A stretch of 64,000 nt of DNA from Alphaproteobacteria bacterium (GCA_947475445.1 CANJLC010000003.1:124001-188000); one strand, 5' to 3'; shown: positions 45,941 through 55,220, counted from the stretch's first letter. Numbers and translations: made by a program. The notes: generated from the sequence alone by a model not told the origin.

Positions 45941-46757
45941 TCAGCGCGGCCTCCAGCACGGCGCGCAGTTGCGGCGTCACCTCAGGGCGAACGCCGTAAA
46001 AGGCCTCAAAGGAGGGCACCGCCTGGTGCATCAGCATGCCAAGCCCATCAATGGTCTGGTGGCCCCGCGCCGCGGCATCTTTCAGCAATTGGGTTTGCAG
46101 CGGATTGTAGACGATGTCGCAGACCACGGCATTTGGGGGCAAGGCCGACAGGTCCAATGCCAAGGGATCATTGCCCTTCATCCCGGCGCTTGTGCTGTTG
46201 AGCAGCAGCGCCGCCTCGCCCGCAACCTGCGGCCATGTTTGCAAGGCGCCAGGAACAAGCTTGGCGGAAACAGAGGATTGCAAAGCGGACGCAAGCGCCT
46301 GCGCTTTCCCGGCGCTGCGGTTGAGGATGTGGATTTTCGCCGCGCCAAGCTGGCCCAGCGCCAGCACCGCCCCGCGCGCCGCGCCGCCGGCGCCCAGCAG
46401 CACGGCTGTCTTGCCACCCAGCGCAACCGCTTTCAGGCTTTGGACAAGGCCATACGTATCGGTGTTGTCGGCTGCGATACCGTCCTTGAAAACAAGCAAA
46501 TTGGCAGCCCCCGCCTGCAATGCAGAAGGAGTCTTGCGCTCCGCCAGCGCGAAAGCGGCTTCCTTGTGCGGGACCGTGACGTTGACGCCGGCAAACCCGT
46601 CCTTGCGGGCCTGGGCAATCACGGCAGCGAAATTGCCGGGCGCCGCCGGCAGGCGGACATATTCGCCCGCGATGCCGAGCTGCTTCAGCCAGAAGCCGTG
46701 CAGCAGCGGCGACAAGGAATGGCTGACGGGCCAGCCGATGATTCCTGCGCGTTTCAT
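45930..46757 (-). CDS. aroE: Shikimate dehydrogenase AroE
   Basis: 275-residue NADPH-dependent enzyme of aromatic amino acid synthesis. The shikimate site is IIGWPVSHSLSPLLHGFWL, the catalytic Lys/Asp pair is in NVTVPHKEAA and NTDTYG, and the NADP motif is VLLGAGGAARGAVLAL. The start overlaps the stop of maf by 4 bases. Conserved order with maf and coaE marks the origin-proximal segment of alphaproteobacterial chromosomes. Confidence 0.96.
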   Translation of the reverse strand: MKRAGIIGWPVSHSLSPLLHGFWLKQLGIAGEYVRLPAAPGNFAAVIAQARKDGFAGVNVTVPHKEAAFALAERKTPSALQAGAANLLVFKDGIAADNTDTYGLVQSLKAVALGGKTAVLLGAGGAARGAVLALGQLGAAKIHILNRSAGKAQALASALQSSVSAKLVPGALQTWPQVAGEAALLLNSTSAGMKGNDPLALDLSALPPNAVVCDIVYNPLQTQLLKDAAARGHQTIDGLGMLMHQAVPSFEAFYGVRPEVTPQLRAVLEAALNAA

Positions 46758-47350
46758 GCCGCAATGATTCCCTGGCCGCGCAGCGCTGCCAGCACCGGCA
46801 AGAGCGGCAGGCCCAAAATGGTGAAGACATCGCCTTCGACATTGTCGAACAGCTGCGCCCCGCGCCCTTCATAGCGATAGCCGCCCACACTGGACAATGC
46901 CTCATCGCCTTCCTGCAGGAGGTAATCTTCCAGGAATGCCGGACTGAGGGCGCGCATCGTCAGGTGGGCCGTGCCGGTATGATGCCAGAGCTGCACGCCG
47001 TCACGCACCAGCGAGGCGGCGGAAATCAGGTGGTGGGTCTTGCCGGACAATCGCTGCAAAAGGCTGCGAAGCTCGGCGATATCACGGCATTTGGAAATGA
47101 TCTCGGAGCCGAAAGCCAATACCGAATCCCCGCCCAGCACCAGGGCGCCCGGACTGCGGCGCGACACAGTCAGCGCCTTTTGCTCGGCCAGGGTCGCGGC
47201 GATATTTTGCGCCGGGGCCCCGTCATCGAGCAAATCGGCAATCAGCCCGGCCTCATTGATGTCGGCGGCGGAAACGCGGAACGGCACGCCCGCCGCCGTC
47301 AGCATGCGCTGGCGCGAGACACTGGCGGAGGCCAGCACCAGCCCGCTCAT
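46754..47350 (-). CDS. maf: Maf-family nucleotide pyrophosphatase
   Basis: 198-residue house-cleaning enzyme hydrolysing non-canonical or modified (methylated/uridine) NTPs. The Maf signature ASASVSRQRMLTAAGVPFRV opens the protein. LVLGGDSVLAFG and the KTHHLISAASLV region supply the active-site residues. It overlaps ppsR and aroE by 4 bases each. Sequence does not separate the dTTP/UTP and m7GTP subtypes for me. Confidence 0.93.
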   Translation of the reverse strand: MSGLVLASASVSRQRMLTAAGVPFRVSAADINEAGLIADLLDDGAPAQNIAATLAEQKALTVSRRSPGALVLGGDSVLAFGSEIISKCRDIAELRSLLQRLSGKTHHLISAASLVRDGVQLWHHTGTAHLTMRALSPAFLEDYLLQEGDEALSSVGGYRYEGRGAQLFDNVEGDVFTILGLPLLPVLAALRGQGIIAA

Positions 47351-48177
47351 GCGCCTGCTTCCGCCCGCTCGCGCCTGTCGGTGATCAGATTCATCACCGC
47401 CGCCGCGGTTTCCTCGATCGAGCGGCGCGTCACGTCCAGCTGCGGCCAGTCATGCTGTTCGAACAGGCGCCTTGTGGCGTTGACTTCCTCGCGCACCACG
47501 TCGGGATCAATATAATCGGTGCTGCGCACTTCGCCCATGCTGGCCAGCCGGTTGCGGCGCACCTGAAGCAGCCGGTCCGGCGACACCCACAGGCCCACGA
47601 TCAGGGGTTTTTTCGCCGCCAGCAATTGCTGCGGCGGGGGCATGCGCGGCACCAGGGGAACATTGGCGGCCTTGACGCCGCGAATGGCGAGATAGACGCA
47701 AGTTGGCGTCTTGGAGGTGCGGCTGGCGCCAGCGAGGATCACTTCGGCATCGCCGATCGTATCGAGCGACTGGCCATCATCATGGGCGATGGTGAAATTG
47801 AGGGTGTCGATGCGCTCCAGGTAGCGCTGGTCCACCTGGTGCTGGCGGCCGACCTTGTGGGTTTCGGTGGAGCCCAGGAACTGGCGCAGCGCCGTCACCG
47901 GCGCGTCCAGCACATCCACACATTCTATCAACAAGGCGTCGCAGCGCGCCACCAGCCTGTCGCGCAGGCCCTGGTTGGCAAGGGTGAAGAAAACCAGTCC
48001 CGGCGCGATGGTGACATGGTCCAGCGCCCTGGCCAGTTGATGCTCGGTGCGCACCAGGGCATAGAAATGCACTTGGACGTCGACATTCTCGAACTGCGCC
48101 AGCGCCGCATTGGCCAGGGCATTGAGGGTCTCGCCGGTGGAATCGGAGACCAGGTGAATATGAAATTTTTTCTCCAC
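47347..48177 (-). CDS. ppsR: PPDK/PEP-synthase regulatory kinase-phosphorylase (DUF299)
   Basis: 276-residue bifunctional ADP-dependent kinase/Pi-dependent phosphorylase regulating pyruvate phosphate dikinase or PEP synthase. It begins FHIHLVSDSTGETLNALANA. The P-loop is VILAGASRTSKTPTCVYLA, and the C-terminal TRRSIEETAAAV is typical. The start is a GTG at 48177. This protein (RP001-type) sits next to the origin in Caulobacter and Rickettsia; here it bounds the candidate origin region. Confidence 0.94.
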   Translation of the reverse strand: MEKKFHIHLVSDSTGETLNALANAALAQFENVDVQVHFYALVRTEHQLARALDHVTIAPGLVFFTLANQGLRDRLVARCDALLIECVDVLDAPVTALRQFLGSTETHKVGRQHQVDQRYLERIDTLNFTIAHDDGQSLDTIGDAEVILAGASRTSKTPTCVYLAIRGVKAANVPLVPRMPPPQQLLAAKKPLIVGLWVSPDRLLQVRRNRLASMGEVRSTDYIDPDVVREEVNATRRLFEQHDWPQLDVTRRSIEETAAAVMNLITDRRERAEAGA

Positions 48178-48455
48178 AGACCGTCCCGATTATTCGCTTC
48201 TGTCCAGAGCCCCAGCCCCTTATCCCCATCGGTCATGGCACAAGCCGCCATCCCGGATGGATGATTGTGCATGACAGGAGCGTGACAAGGATAGCATTTC
48301 GGGACAATTTGGCGAGGCTTGTTTGACCTAAGGCCTTGACCGGGCTCACCCTGCCGGCCCCGTCCGGCCAAAGCTTCCACAGATTCACAGGGCCTACTAC
48401 ATCTTCATCATTACCTTTAGGAAGAAGTTCTTATGAAGAAGGGACTGTGGGAACT
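48170..48455. other. Candidate chromosomal replication origin (oriC)
   Basis: The longest non-coding gap, between divergent ppsR and hemH, in the conserved alphaproteobacterial ori position. DnaA-box-like 9-mers with one mismatch to TTATNCACA/TTATCCACA: TTCTCCACA (48170-48178, +), TTATCCCCA (48220-48228, +) and TGTGCATGA (48266-48274, minus-strand box). AGATTCACA (48381-48389) is weaker and contains a CcrM-type GATTC. An AT-richer stretch (48395-48440) with TCTTCAT/ATGAAGA inverted repeats could unwind. Genes on both sides run away from it. Confidence 0.65.
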
Positions 48456-49487
48456 GTGAGAGTTGCGATCATCCTGTTCAATCTGGGCGGACCGGATAGT
48501 CCCGACGCGGTTGAACCGTTCCTGCGGAATCTTTTTTCCGATCCTGCGATCATTTCCCTGCCCTGGTTCTTGCGTCTTCCGCTGGCACGGCTGATTGCGC
48601 GGCGGCGGGCGCTGGTGGCCAGGGCGATCTATGATCACATCGGGGGACGCTCACCCATCCTTGAGGAGACCCAGCAGCAGGCCAGGGCGCTTGAGACGGC
48701 TGTGTCCGGGGGTGGGGTGACCGCCCGGGCCTTTGTCGCCATGCGGTGCTGGCATCCCTTCAGCGACGGCACGGCGCAGGCGGTCAAGATGTTCGCGCCG
48801 GACCATATCGTGGCGCTGCCGCTCTATCCGCAATATTCCGCCGCCACCAGCGGCTCTTCGCTCAAGGACTGGGACCGCGCTGCGAAAAAAGCGGGGCTGA
48901 CCCAGCCCATGACGCAAATCTGCTGCTATCCCGCGGAGCCGGGATTTATCGCGGCGTCTGTGGAAAAAATCCGCGCCGCGATGGCGGACCGCAAAGCGGG
49001 CCTGCAATACCGCCTGCTGCTGTCGGCGCACGGCCTGCCAAAAAAGAACATCAAGGCGGGCGATCCCTATCAATGGCAGGTGGAGCGCACCGCCCGCGCC
49101 CTTGTGGATGCGCTGGGGATAAAGGACTTGGACTGGAAAGTGACCTATCAAAGCCGGGTGGGACCGCTGCAATGGCTGGAGCCGGCGACGGATGCCGAGA
49201 TTGAACGGGCGGGCGCGCAAGGGATGGGCGTCATCGTGGCCCCCATCGCCTTTGTCAGCGAACATTCAGAAACCCTGGTGGAGCTGGATATTGAATATGC
49301 GGCGCTTGCGCGCAAATCCGGGGTGAAGGATTATCGGCGGAGCCCCACCGTGGGCGCCGACCCCGCATTCATTGCCGGGCTGGCCACGCTGGTGCGGCAG
49401 GCCATGAAGAATGGCGGCACGATCAGCAATGAAGACACAAGGCTGTGTCCGGAACAATTTTGCCGCTGTGCTCAGGAGAAAAGTTGA
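48456..49487 (+). CDS. hemH: Ferrochelatase HemH
   Basis: 343-residue enzyme inserting Fe2+ into protoporphyrin IX. It opens with VAIILFNLGGPDSPDAVEPF. The catalytic His lies in LLLSAHGLPKKNIKAGDPY, with the acidic partner in PIAFVSEHSETLVELDIEY. The ending CPEQFC gives a C-terminal cysteine pair, possible ligands of a 2Fe-2S cluster. The GTG at 48456 (or the in-frame GTG at 48447) starts the conserved region; longer readings would invade the origin gap. It is followed directly by hemJ. Confidence 0.93.
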   Translation: MRVAIILFNLGGPDSPDAVEPFLRNLFSDPAIISLPWFLRLPLARLIARRRALVARAIYDHIGGRSPILEETQQQARALETAVSGGGVTARAFVAMRCWHPFSDGTAQAVKMFAPDHIVALPLYPQYSAATSGSSLKDWDRAAKKAGLTQPMTQICCYPAEPGFIAASVEKIRAAMADRKAGLQYRLLLSAHGLPKKNIKAGDPYQWQVERTARALVDALGIKDLDWKVTYQSRVGPLQWLEPATDAEIERAGAQGMGVIVAPIAFVSEHSETLVELDIEYAALARKSGVKDYRRSPTVGADPAFIAGLATLVRQAMKNGGTISNEDTRLCPEQFCRCAQEKS

Positions 49488-49946
49488 ATGGACGCGCTGC
49501 GCGAAACATTGGCCAACTATCTGGACTGGATCCTGGTCGCCCATATCGTGGCGGTGATCACCTGGATGTCGGCCATGCTCTATCTGCCGCGCCTCTACGT
49601 CTATCACACGCAAACCCAGCCCGGCTCGGAGAGCAGCGAGCGCTTCAAGGTGATGGAGCGCAAGCTCCTCAAGGGCATCATGAACCCGTCCATGATTGCG
49701 GTCTGGATCCTTGGTCCCACCCTGGCCTGGATCACCGGCGCCTATCTGGACACCTGGCTGCATGTGAAATTCGTGCTGGTGATCGCGCTGAGCGCCCTGC
49801 ATGGCTTGAATGTGCGCCACTGGCGGGCCTTTGCCGAGGACCGCAACATGCACAGCGCGCGCTATTTCCGCATCGTCAATGAGCTGCCGGCCGTGCTGAT
49901 GGTGCTGATCGTGATCCTGGTGGTGATCAAGCCATTTGAGGCCTAA
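49488..49946 (+). CDS. hemJ: Protoporphyrinogen IX oxidase HemJ
   Basis: 152-residue four-helix membrane protein (UPF0093). The heme-ligand His is in WILVAHIVAVITWMSAMLYL, and LPRLYVYH and the Arg/Lys region ERKLLKGIMNPSM are conserved. It catalyses the step before ferrochelatase, matching its position immediately after hemH (adjacent, no gap). The C-terminal helix ends VVIKPFEA. Confidence 0.95.
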   Translation: MDALRETLANYLDWILVAHIVAVITWMSAMLYLPRLYVYHTQTQPGSESSERFKVMERKLLKGIMNPSMIAVWILGPTLAWITGAYLDTWLHVKFVLVIALSALHGLNVRHWRAFAEDRNMHSARYFRIVNELPAVLMVLIVILVVIKPFEA

Positions 49947-49981
49947 AAGCGGTTAAGCTTCTTTCACCTGCCCGGGAGGAT

Positions 49982-50009
49982 TTGCAAGGCCGTAAAATCC
50001 GGCTATAAC
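49982..50009 (+). promoter_or_regulatory. Sigma-70-type promoter of rho with long leader
   Basis: TTGCAA (49982-49987), a 16-base spacer and TATAAC (50004-50009) form a near-consensus vegetative promoter. The predicted transcript has a leader of about 165 bases before the rho ATG at 50184. The leader is G/C-rich with several short inverted repeats (for example around GCCGGAAAGCCGG) but no RNA family I recognise. Rho genes often autoregulate through their leaders. Confidence 0.6.
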
Positions 50010-50183
50010 AGACCGGTTCCCCCAAGACCCGAAGGCCTCCCGCGAGCAGTCGCCGGAAAGCCGGGGCCGGACAGATCTCCAAGATTTGGGCGGCGCGGGT
50101 CAGACCAACTCCCGATGAAAAACCCAGGGGCCTTCCTTTCCAGGCTCCATTCACCGGGTCAATTTCCTCTCAAGGTATTCGCC

Positions 50184-51467
50184 ATGACCGTTCAAGAAGG
50201 CCTGCAGACCATGAAGCTGCAGGAGCTCAAGAATAAAAAACCCGCTGATTTGCTGGCCTTTGCCGAGGACCTCGAAATCGAGAATGCCTCGTCCATGCGC
50301 AAGCAGGACATGCTGTTCGCGATCCTCAAGGAGCTCGCCGAGCGCAATGTCGAGATCATGGGCCAGGGCGTGGTGGAAACCCTGCAGGATGGCTTCGGCT
50401 TCCTGCGCTCCCCGGAATCCAATTATCTGCCGGGCCCCGACGATATCTATGTTTCGCCCTCGCAGATCCGCCGCTTCGGCCTGCGCACCGGCGACACGGT
50501 GGAAGGCCCGATCCGCGCCCCCAAGGATGGCGAGCGCTATTTCGCCCTGCTCAAGGTTTCCACCATCAATTTCGAAGACTCCGAGCAGATCAAGCACAAG
50601 GTCCATTTCGACAATCTGACGCCGCTCTATCCCACCCGCTGGCTGAAGATGGAATTGGACGATCCCACCATCAAGGACAAGACGGGCCGCGTCATCGACA
50701 TCGTGGCGCCGCAGGGCATGGGCCAGCGCGCGCTGATCACCGCGCCGCCGCGCACCGGCAAGACCGTCATCCTCCAGAACATCGCCAAGGCGATGGCCGC
50801 CAATCATCCCGACGCCTTCCTGATCGTGCTGTTGATCGACGAACGCCCGGAAGAAGTCACCGACATGCAGCGCACCGTGGTGGGCGAAGTAATTTCCTCC
50901 ACCTTCGATGAACCGGCGACGCGTCACGTCCAGGTCGCCGAAATGGTGATCGAAAAGGCCAAGCGCCTGGTCGAACACAAGCGCGACGTCATCATCCTGC
51001 TGGACTCGATCACCCGCCTGGGCCGCGCCTACAACACCGTTGTCCCTTCCTCGGGCAAGGTGCTGACCGGCGGCGTGGACGCCAACGCCCTGCAGCGCCC
51101 CAAGCGCTTCTTCGGCGCGGCGCGCAATATCGAGGAAGGCGGCTCGCTGACCATCATCGCCACGGCGCTGATCGATACCGGCAGCCGCATGGACGAAGTG
51201 ATTTTCGAAGAGTTCAAGGGCACCGGCAACAGCGAAATCATCCTGGACCGCAAGGTCGCCGACAAGCGCGTCTTCCCGGCCATCGACATCATGCGCTCGG
51301 GCACCCGCAAGGACGAATTGCTGGTCGAAAAGGGCACGCTGGCCAAGACCTATGTCCTGCGCCGCATTCTTTCGCCCATGGGCACGGTGGACGCCATCGA
51401 GTTCCTGCTCGACAAGCTGCGCTCGGCCAAGAACAATGCCGACTTCTTTGAAAGCATGAATACTTAA
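50184..51467 (+). CDS. rho: Transcription termination factor Rho
   Basis: 427-residue hexameric RNA helicase. The N-terminal Rho-N/RNP domains ([40 protein letters not shown]) precede the ATPase domain. That domain has Walker [18 protein letters not shown], Walker [12 protein letters not shown] and the R/Q loops [20 protein letters not shown]. It is compact, with no extra insertion. ATG codons at 50184 and 50211 both fit; an in-frame ATG at 50115 would add 23 non-family residues. A clear terminator follows. Confidence 0.97.
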   Translation: MTVQEGLQTMKLQELKNKKPADLLAFAEDLEIENASSMRKQDMLFAILKELAERNVEIMGQGVVETLQDGFGFLRSPESNYLPGPDDIYVSPSQIRRFGLRTGDTVEGPIRAPKDGERYFALLKVSTINFEDSEQIKHKVHFDNLTPLYPTRWLKMELDDPTIKDKTGRVIDIVAPQGMGQRALITAPPRTGKTVILQNIAKAMAANHPDAFLIVLLIDERPEEVTDMQRTVVGEVISSTFDEPATRHVQVAEMVIEKAKRLVEHKRDVIILLDSITRLGRAYNTVVPSSGKVLTGGVDANALQRPKRFFGAARNIEEGGSLTIIATALIDTGSRMDEVIFEEFKGTGNSEIILDRKVADKRVFPAIDIMRSGTRKDELLVEKGTLAKTYVLRRILSPMGTVDAIEFLLDKLRSAKNNADFFESMNT

Positions 51468-51490
51468 GCCGTATAGCCGATACGAAGCTC

Positions 51491-51520
51491 AAAAGGCCGG
51501 AGCGTTTGCTCCGGCCTTTT
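51491..51520. terminator. Rho-independent terminator after rho (bidirectional)
   Basis: AAAAGGCCGGAGC (51491-51503), loop GTTT, GCTCCGGCCTTTT (51508-51520): a perfect 13-base stem with A and T tails. The T-run at 51517-51521 ends rho transcription. The A-run on the other side makes it a terminator for the leftward qor gene as well. Confidence 0.93.
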
Positions 51521-51523
51521 TGT

Positions 51524-52486
51524 TCAGGGGGTCAGGACGGTTGCGCCGGTGGTTTTCCGGGCGGCCAGGTCTTCCTGGGCGCGGGCCGCATCCTTCAGCG
51601 CATAGCGCTGGTTGACCGCCACTTTCACGGCGCCCGACAGGATCACGGCGAACAGATCATCGGCGGTCGCCTGAACTTCTTCGCGGGAACGCGTGTAATG
51701 CGCCAAAGTCGGCCGCGTCACATAAAGCGAGCCCTTGCCCGCCAGGATGCCCGGTGCGAAAGGCGCAACCGGACCTGAGGAATTTCCATAGGTCACCATC
51801 ATGCCGCGGGGCGCAAGGCAATCCAGCCCGGCTTCGAACGTGTCCTTGCCGATGGAATCATAGATCACCGGTACGCCGGCGCCGCCGGTGATCGCGCGCA
51901 CCTGCTTTTCCCAGCCCGTGTCACGTGTATTGAGGACATGGTCGCAGCCATTGGCCCGCGCCTGCGCGACCTTGTCCGGCGACGTGGTGGTGCCGATCAC
52001 GGTCGCGCCGAGATATTTTGCCCATTGGCAGGCGATCTGGCCGACGCCGCCGGCGGCCGCATGAAACACGATGGTCTCCCCGGGATTGACCGTATAGGTG
52101 CGCGTCAGGAGATATTGCGCCGTCATGCCCTTGAGCATGGCGGCGGCGGCAATCTCGTCGCTGATGCCATCGGGCAACCGCACCAGCTTGTCGGCCGGGA
52201 CATTGGCGGCATCGGCATAGGCGCCGATCACGCCGCCGCAATAGGCCACCCGCTCTCCCTTCCTGAAGCCGCAGGCATCGGCCTCCACCACGCCGGCGGC
52301 TTCCGAACCCAGGCCCGATGGCAGCGGCATCGGATACAGGCCCGTGCGCTGGTAGATATCGATGAAATTGACGCCGATGGCGGTATGGCGAACCCGAATC
52401 TGGTTGGCGTCGGCGGCCGGCAGATCAAAATCCCGGTATTGCAGAACCTCGGGGCCGCCGGTTTTTTCGAAGCGGATGGCTTTCAT
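51524..52486 (-). CDS. qor: NADPH:quinone oxidoreductase, zinc-independent MDR family
   Basis: 320-residue medium-chain dehydrogenase/reductase. It begins KAIRFEKTGGPEVLQYRDF, has GVNFIDIYQRTGLYP (typical of QorA) and the NADPH-binding AAAGGVGQIACQWAKYLGA. The catalytic and structural zinc cysteines are absent, as expected. The stop falls next to the shared terminator. Its ATG at 52486 overlaps the stop of the dienelactone hydrolase gene by one base. Confidence 0.93.
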   Translation of the reverse strand: MKAIRFEKTGGPEVLQYRDFDLPAADANQIRVRHTAIGVNFIDIYQRTGLYPMPLPSGLGSEAAGVVEADACGFRKGERVAYCGGVIGAYADAANVPADKLVRLPDGISDEIAAAAMLKGMTAQYLLTRTYTVNPGETIVFHAAAGGVGQIACQWAKYLGATVIGTTTSPDKVAQARANGCDHVLNTRDTGWEKQVRAITGGAGVPVIYDSIGKDTFEAGLDCLAPRGMMVTYGNSSGPVAPFAPGILAGKGSLYVTRPTLAHYTRSREEVQATADDLFAVILSGAVKVAVNQRYALKDAARAQEDLAARKTTGATVLTP

Positions 52487-53184
52487 CAGCTCAAGTGCTG
52501 ACGCAAGAAGGTGGCGCTGCGGATATTGGCGAGATCGGCATTCGCCTTGTCGTAATGCTTGCCGCCCACCCGCGCGAAGGCGTGATCCATCAGCGGATAG
52601 GTATGGATGGTGACATTGGGATTGGACGCCAGCGCGTCTTCGATTTTCTTTTGCGCCGCCGGGGGTGTGAATTCGTCAGCCTCGGCGATATGCAGCAGCA
52701 GCGGATGTTTTATGGTTTTTGCCTCGTCCAGCTGGTCCTGGATGCGGATGCCGTAATAGCCCACGCTGGCATCGGCATCGGTGCGGGTTGCGGTGAGATA
52801 GGCCAGCTGTCCGCCCAGGCAATAGCCCAGCGCTCCCACCTTGCCGGTGGCGCCGGGAAGCGCGCGCAGCAGGCTGATGCTGGCCTGGATATCATCCACG
52901 CCCTTGGCCATGTCGAAACGCTGCAGCAGGCCGAACGCCTCTTTCCATTCCGCGTCGGTCTGGTCGGACAGCTCCACGCCCGGCTTGATGCGCCAGAACA
53001 GGTCGGGCACCAGCGCGAAAAATCCGCGCGACGCCAGTCCGTCGGCGATGTCACGCATCACCTTGTTGACGCCGAATATCTCCTGGATGACGACAATGCC
53101 GGGCCCGCGCCCGGACCCCGGGGCAGCGAGATAGCCGCCAAAGCTGCCATCAGCCGTGGTGATGCTGACGCTGCTGCCGGTCAT
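52486..53184 (-). CDS. Dienelactone hydrolase family protein
   Basis: 232-residue alpha/beta hydrolase of the carboxymethylenebutenolidase type. The nucleophile is Cys in GALGYCLGGQLAYL (GxCxGG). The acid is in HIAEADEFTP, and the His is in YPLMDHAFARVGG. The N-terminal GIVVIQEIFGVNKVMRDIAD is diagnostic. The substrate is unknown; many family members are general detoxifying hydrolases. The ATG (53184) overlaps the upstream stop as ATGA, so it is coupled to the YyaL-type gene. Confidence 0.92.
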   Translation of the reverse strand: MTGSSVSITTADGSFGGYLAAPGSGRGPGIVVIQEIFGVNKVMRDIADGLASRGFFALVPDLFWRIKPGVELSDQTDAEWKEAFGLLQRFDMAKGVDDIQASISLLRALPGATGKVGALGYCLGGQLAYLTATRTDADASVGYYGIRIQDQLDEAKTIKHPLLLHIAEADEFTPPAAQKKIEDALASNPNVTIHTYPLMDHAFARVGGKHYDKANADLANIRSATFLRQHLS

Positions 53185-55220
53185 GCCGCTCCCAGCGCGC
53201 GCTGCGTCGGCAAGGTCAAGGTCTGGCTGAGGGTGACGGCGCTGGTGATGGCGTCGCTGCAGCTGTTGCGCTGGCAGATGAAGACGGCAGGCTGGCCGCC
53301 CGGCGTTTCCTTGCCATAGGCCGGATGGCCCGGCGGCAGATCCTGGGTGCTTTCCACCTGCAGCAGCAGGCGGTTGGGCAAGGCCTTGCCCCAGATGGTG
53401 CGCGCCAGTTCCTGGGTGGCGGCATTGCCCTTCTTGCCCACCACGACCAGCTGCAGGCCGGTGGCGAAACATTCAAAACCGTTGAGGAATTCGCCGCCCG
53501 CAACCAGGTTGCGGTTGAATTCGGTGATGAAGGCCTGCAACACGCTTTGCGCCCGCATGCCGTGGTCATGTTCGCCCGTGAGCAGGGCGAGCTTGGTGAG
53601 CACGGAAATCATGGTGCCATTGGCCGAAGGCGTGGGCTGGTCGAAGATCGTCTTGGTACGGACGATCAGCTTTTCCGCGTCATTGGCGGTGAAGCAATAG
53701 CCGCCGCGGGCCTCGTCCCAGAAATTGGCGTCCAGGGTGCGGGTCCAGGCCTTGGCGTGCTCGATATAACGCTTGTCGCCGGTGGCTTCGTAGAGCTGCA
53801 GCGCGGCATGGGCCATGTGGGCATAGTCGTCGGAAAAGCCCTTGGGGCCGCGCTGGCCATTGCCCCAGGCGTGATACAGAACGCCGTCATCATCCATCAA
53901 TTTGCGGATGGCGTCGTAGGCCGTGACGGCGGCGGCGATCCATTCGGGGCGTTCAAAGGCCGAGCCGGCAAGAGCCAGGGCGCGGATGGCGAGGCCGTTC
54001 CAGTCGGCCAGCAGGATATCGCCACGCAGCGGTGCGGGGCGCGAATTGCGCACCTCCAGCAGCAAGGCGCGCTGCTTGGCCATCAGCACTTCGTCGGCTT
54101 CGGTGGGCGGGGCGGCGATGCTGTGACGGCGCAGGAGAGTCTTGCCGTTCATGTCGCCTTCGCGCTGCACGCCATAGACCTGCTTGAAGCGGGCCGAGAA
54201 GGTGCCCTGCAGGGCGGCGTCCACTTCGGCTTCGGACCAGAGATAATATTGGCCGTCGCCGCTTTCGGAGGCGTCGGACTGGCCGCTGGCAAAGGCGCCT
54301 TCCAACGTCATCTCGCGCAGCATCCAGCCGATGGTTTCGCTGACGCGCTCCTTGCAAAGGTCGTTGCGGTTGAACTGCCACATCTGGGTCATGAAATTGA
54401 CCAGCAGCGCATTGTCGCAAAGCGATTTTTCGAAATGCGGCACCATCCAGCGCTCGTCATTGGCGTAGCGGAAGAATCCGCCGCCGACATGATCGTAAAG
54501 GCCGCTGAGCAGCATGTTGTTCATGGTGGTGGTGATCAGCTGCAGATACTGGCCCACGCCGGTGCGCAGGAAGGCGCGCCACATCACTTCCAGGAGCGCG
54601 ACGGAAGGGAATTTCATCGGGCCGATCAGCCCGCCCATGAAGACGTCAAAGCGCTGGCCGATGCGGATGGCGCAGAGTTCCATCTGCAGCTCGTCCAGCG
54701 TGCCGCGCATTTCGCGGCCGTACACTTCGCCCAGCTGGGCGGTTACGCCGCTGGTGTTGCGCGCCACATCCTCGGCCTGGTTCTTGGGCATGGCGGCCAT
54801 GTCGGTCAGCACGCGCTGCAAGGAGGGGCGGTCGGGACGGTCGTCCTTGGCCAGGTAGCCGGCCACGAAATAGGGCGCGCCTGTTGCGTCAAGGAACAGG
54901 TTGAGCGGCCAGCCGCCATTGTGACCCATCAAGGCGGCGGCGGCTTGGTAGATCTGGTCCAGGTCGGGGCGCTCTTCGCGGTCCAGCAGCACGGGAATGA
55001 AATTGTCGTTGATCAGCTTGGCGGTTTGGGGATCGCTGAAGCTTTCCCGGTTCATCACCTGGCACCAGTGACAGCCGGCATATCCGCTGGAAAGAAAAAT
55101 GGGTTTGCCGCTGGCCTGCGCCTCCGTCAGCACGGCATCGCTCCAGGGCCGCCAGGCAATGGCGTTGTCCTTGTGCATCTGCAGGTAGGGGCTCATGGAC
55201 TTGTTCAGCGCATTCATCAT
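53181..55220 (-). CDS. YyaL/SPATA20-type protein (thioredoxin-like DUF255 domain)
   Basis: 679 residues. An N-terminal thioredoxin-like DUF255 domain carries GYAGCHWCQVMNRESFSDP (CxxC) and LDREERPDLDQIY. A long alpha/alpha-barrel glycosidase-like domain follows, with LLADWNGLAIRALA, DDYAHMAHAALQLYEATGDK and EARGGYCFTAND. Relatives are widespread but uncharacterised; a glucosaminidase or epimerase-like activity has been suggested from the fold only. It starts a three-gene leftward operon. ATG codons at 55220 and 55217 stand in tandem. Confidence 0.92.
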   Translation of the reverse strand: MMNALNKSMSPYLQMHKDNAIAWRPWSDAVLTEAQASGKPIFLSSGYAGCHWCQVMNRESFSDPQTAKLINDNFIPVLLDREERPDLDQIYQAAAALMGHNGGWPLNLFLDATGAPYFVAGYLAKDDRPDRPSLQRVLTDMAAMPKNQAEDVARNTSGVTAQLGEVYGREMRGTLDELQMELCAIRIGQRFDVFMGGLIGPMKFPSVALLEVMWRAFLRTGVGQYLQLITTTMNNMLLSGLYDHVGGGFFRYANDERWMVPHFEKSLCDNALLVNFMTQMWQFNRNDLCKERVSETIGWMLREMTLEGAFASGQSDASESGDGQYYLWSEAEVDAALQGTFSARFKQVYGVQREGDMNGKTLLRRHSIAAPPTEADEVLMAKQRALLLEVRNSRPAPLRGDILLADWNGLAIRALALAGSAFERPEWIAAAVTAYDAIRKLMDDDGVLYHAWGNGQRGPKGFSDDYAHMAHAALQLYEATGDKRYIEHAKAWTRTLDANFWDEARGGYCFTANDAEKLIVRTKTIFDQPTPSANGTMISVLTKLALLTGEHDHGMRAQSVLQAFITEFNRNLVAGGEFLNGFECFATGLQLVVVGKKGNAATQELARTIWGKALPNRLLLQVESTQDLPPGHPAYGKETPGGQPAVFICQRNSCSDAITSAVTLSQTLTLPTQRALGAA

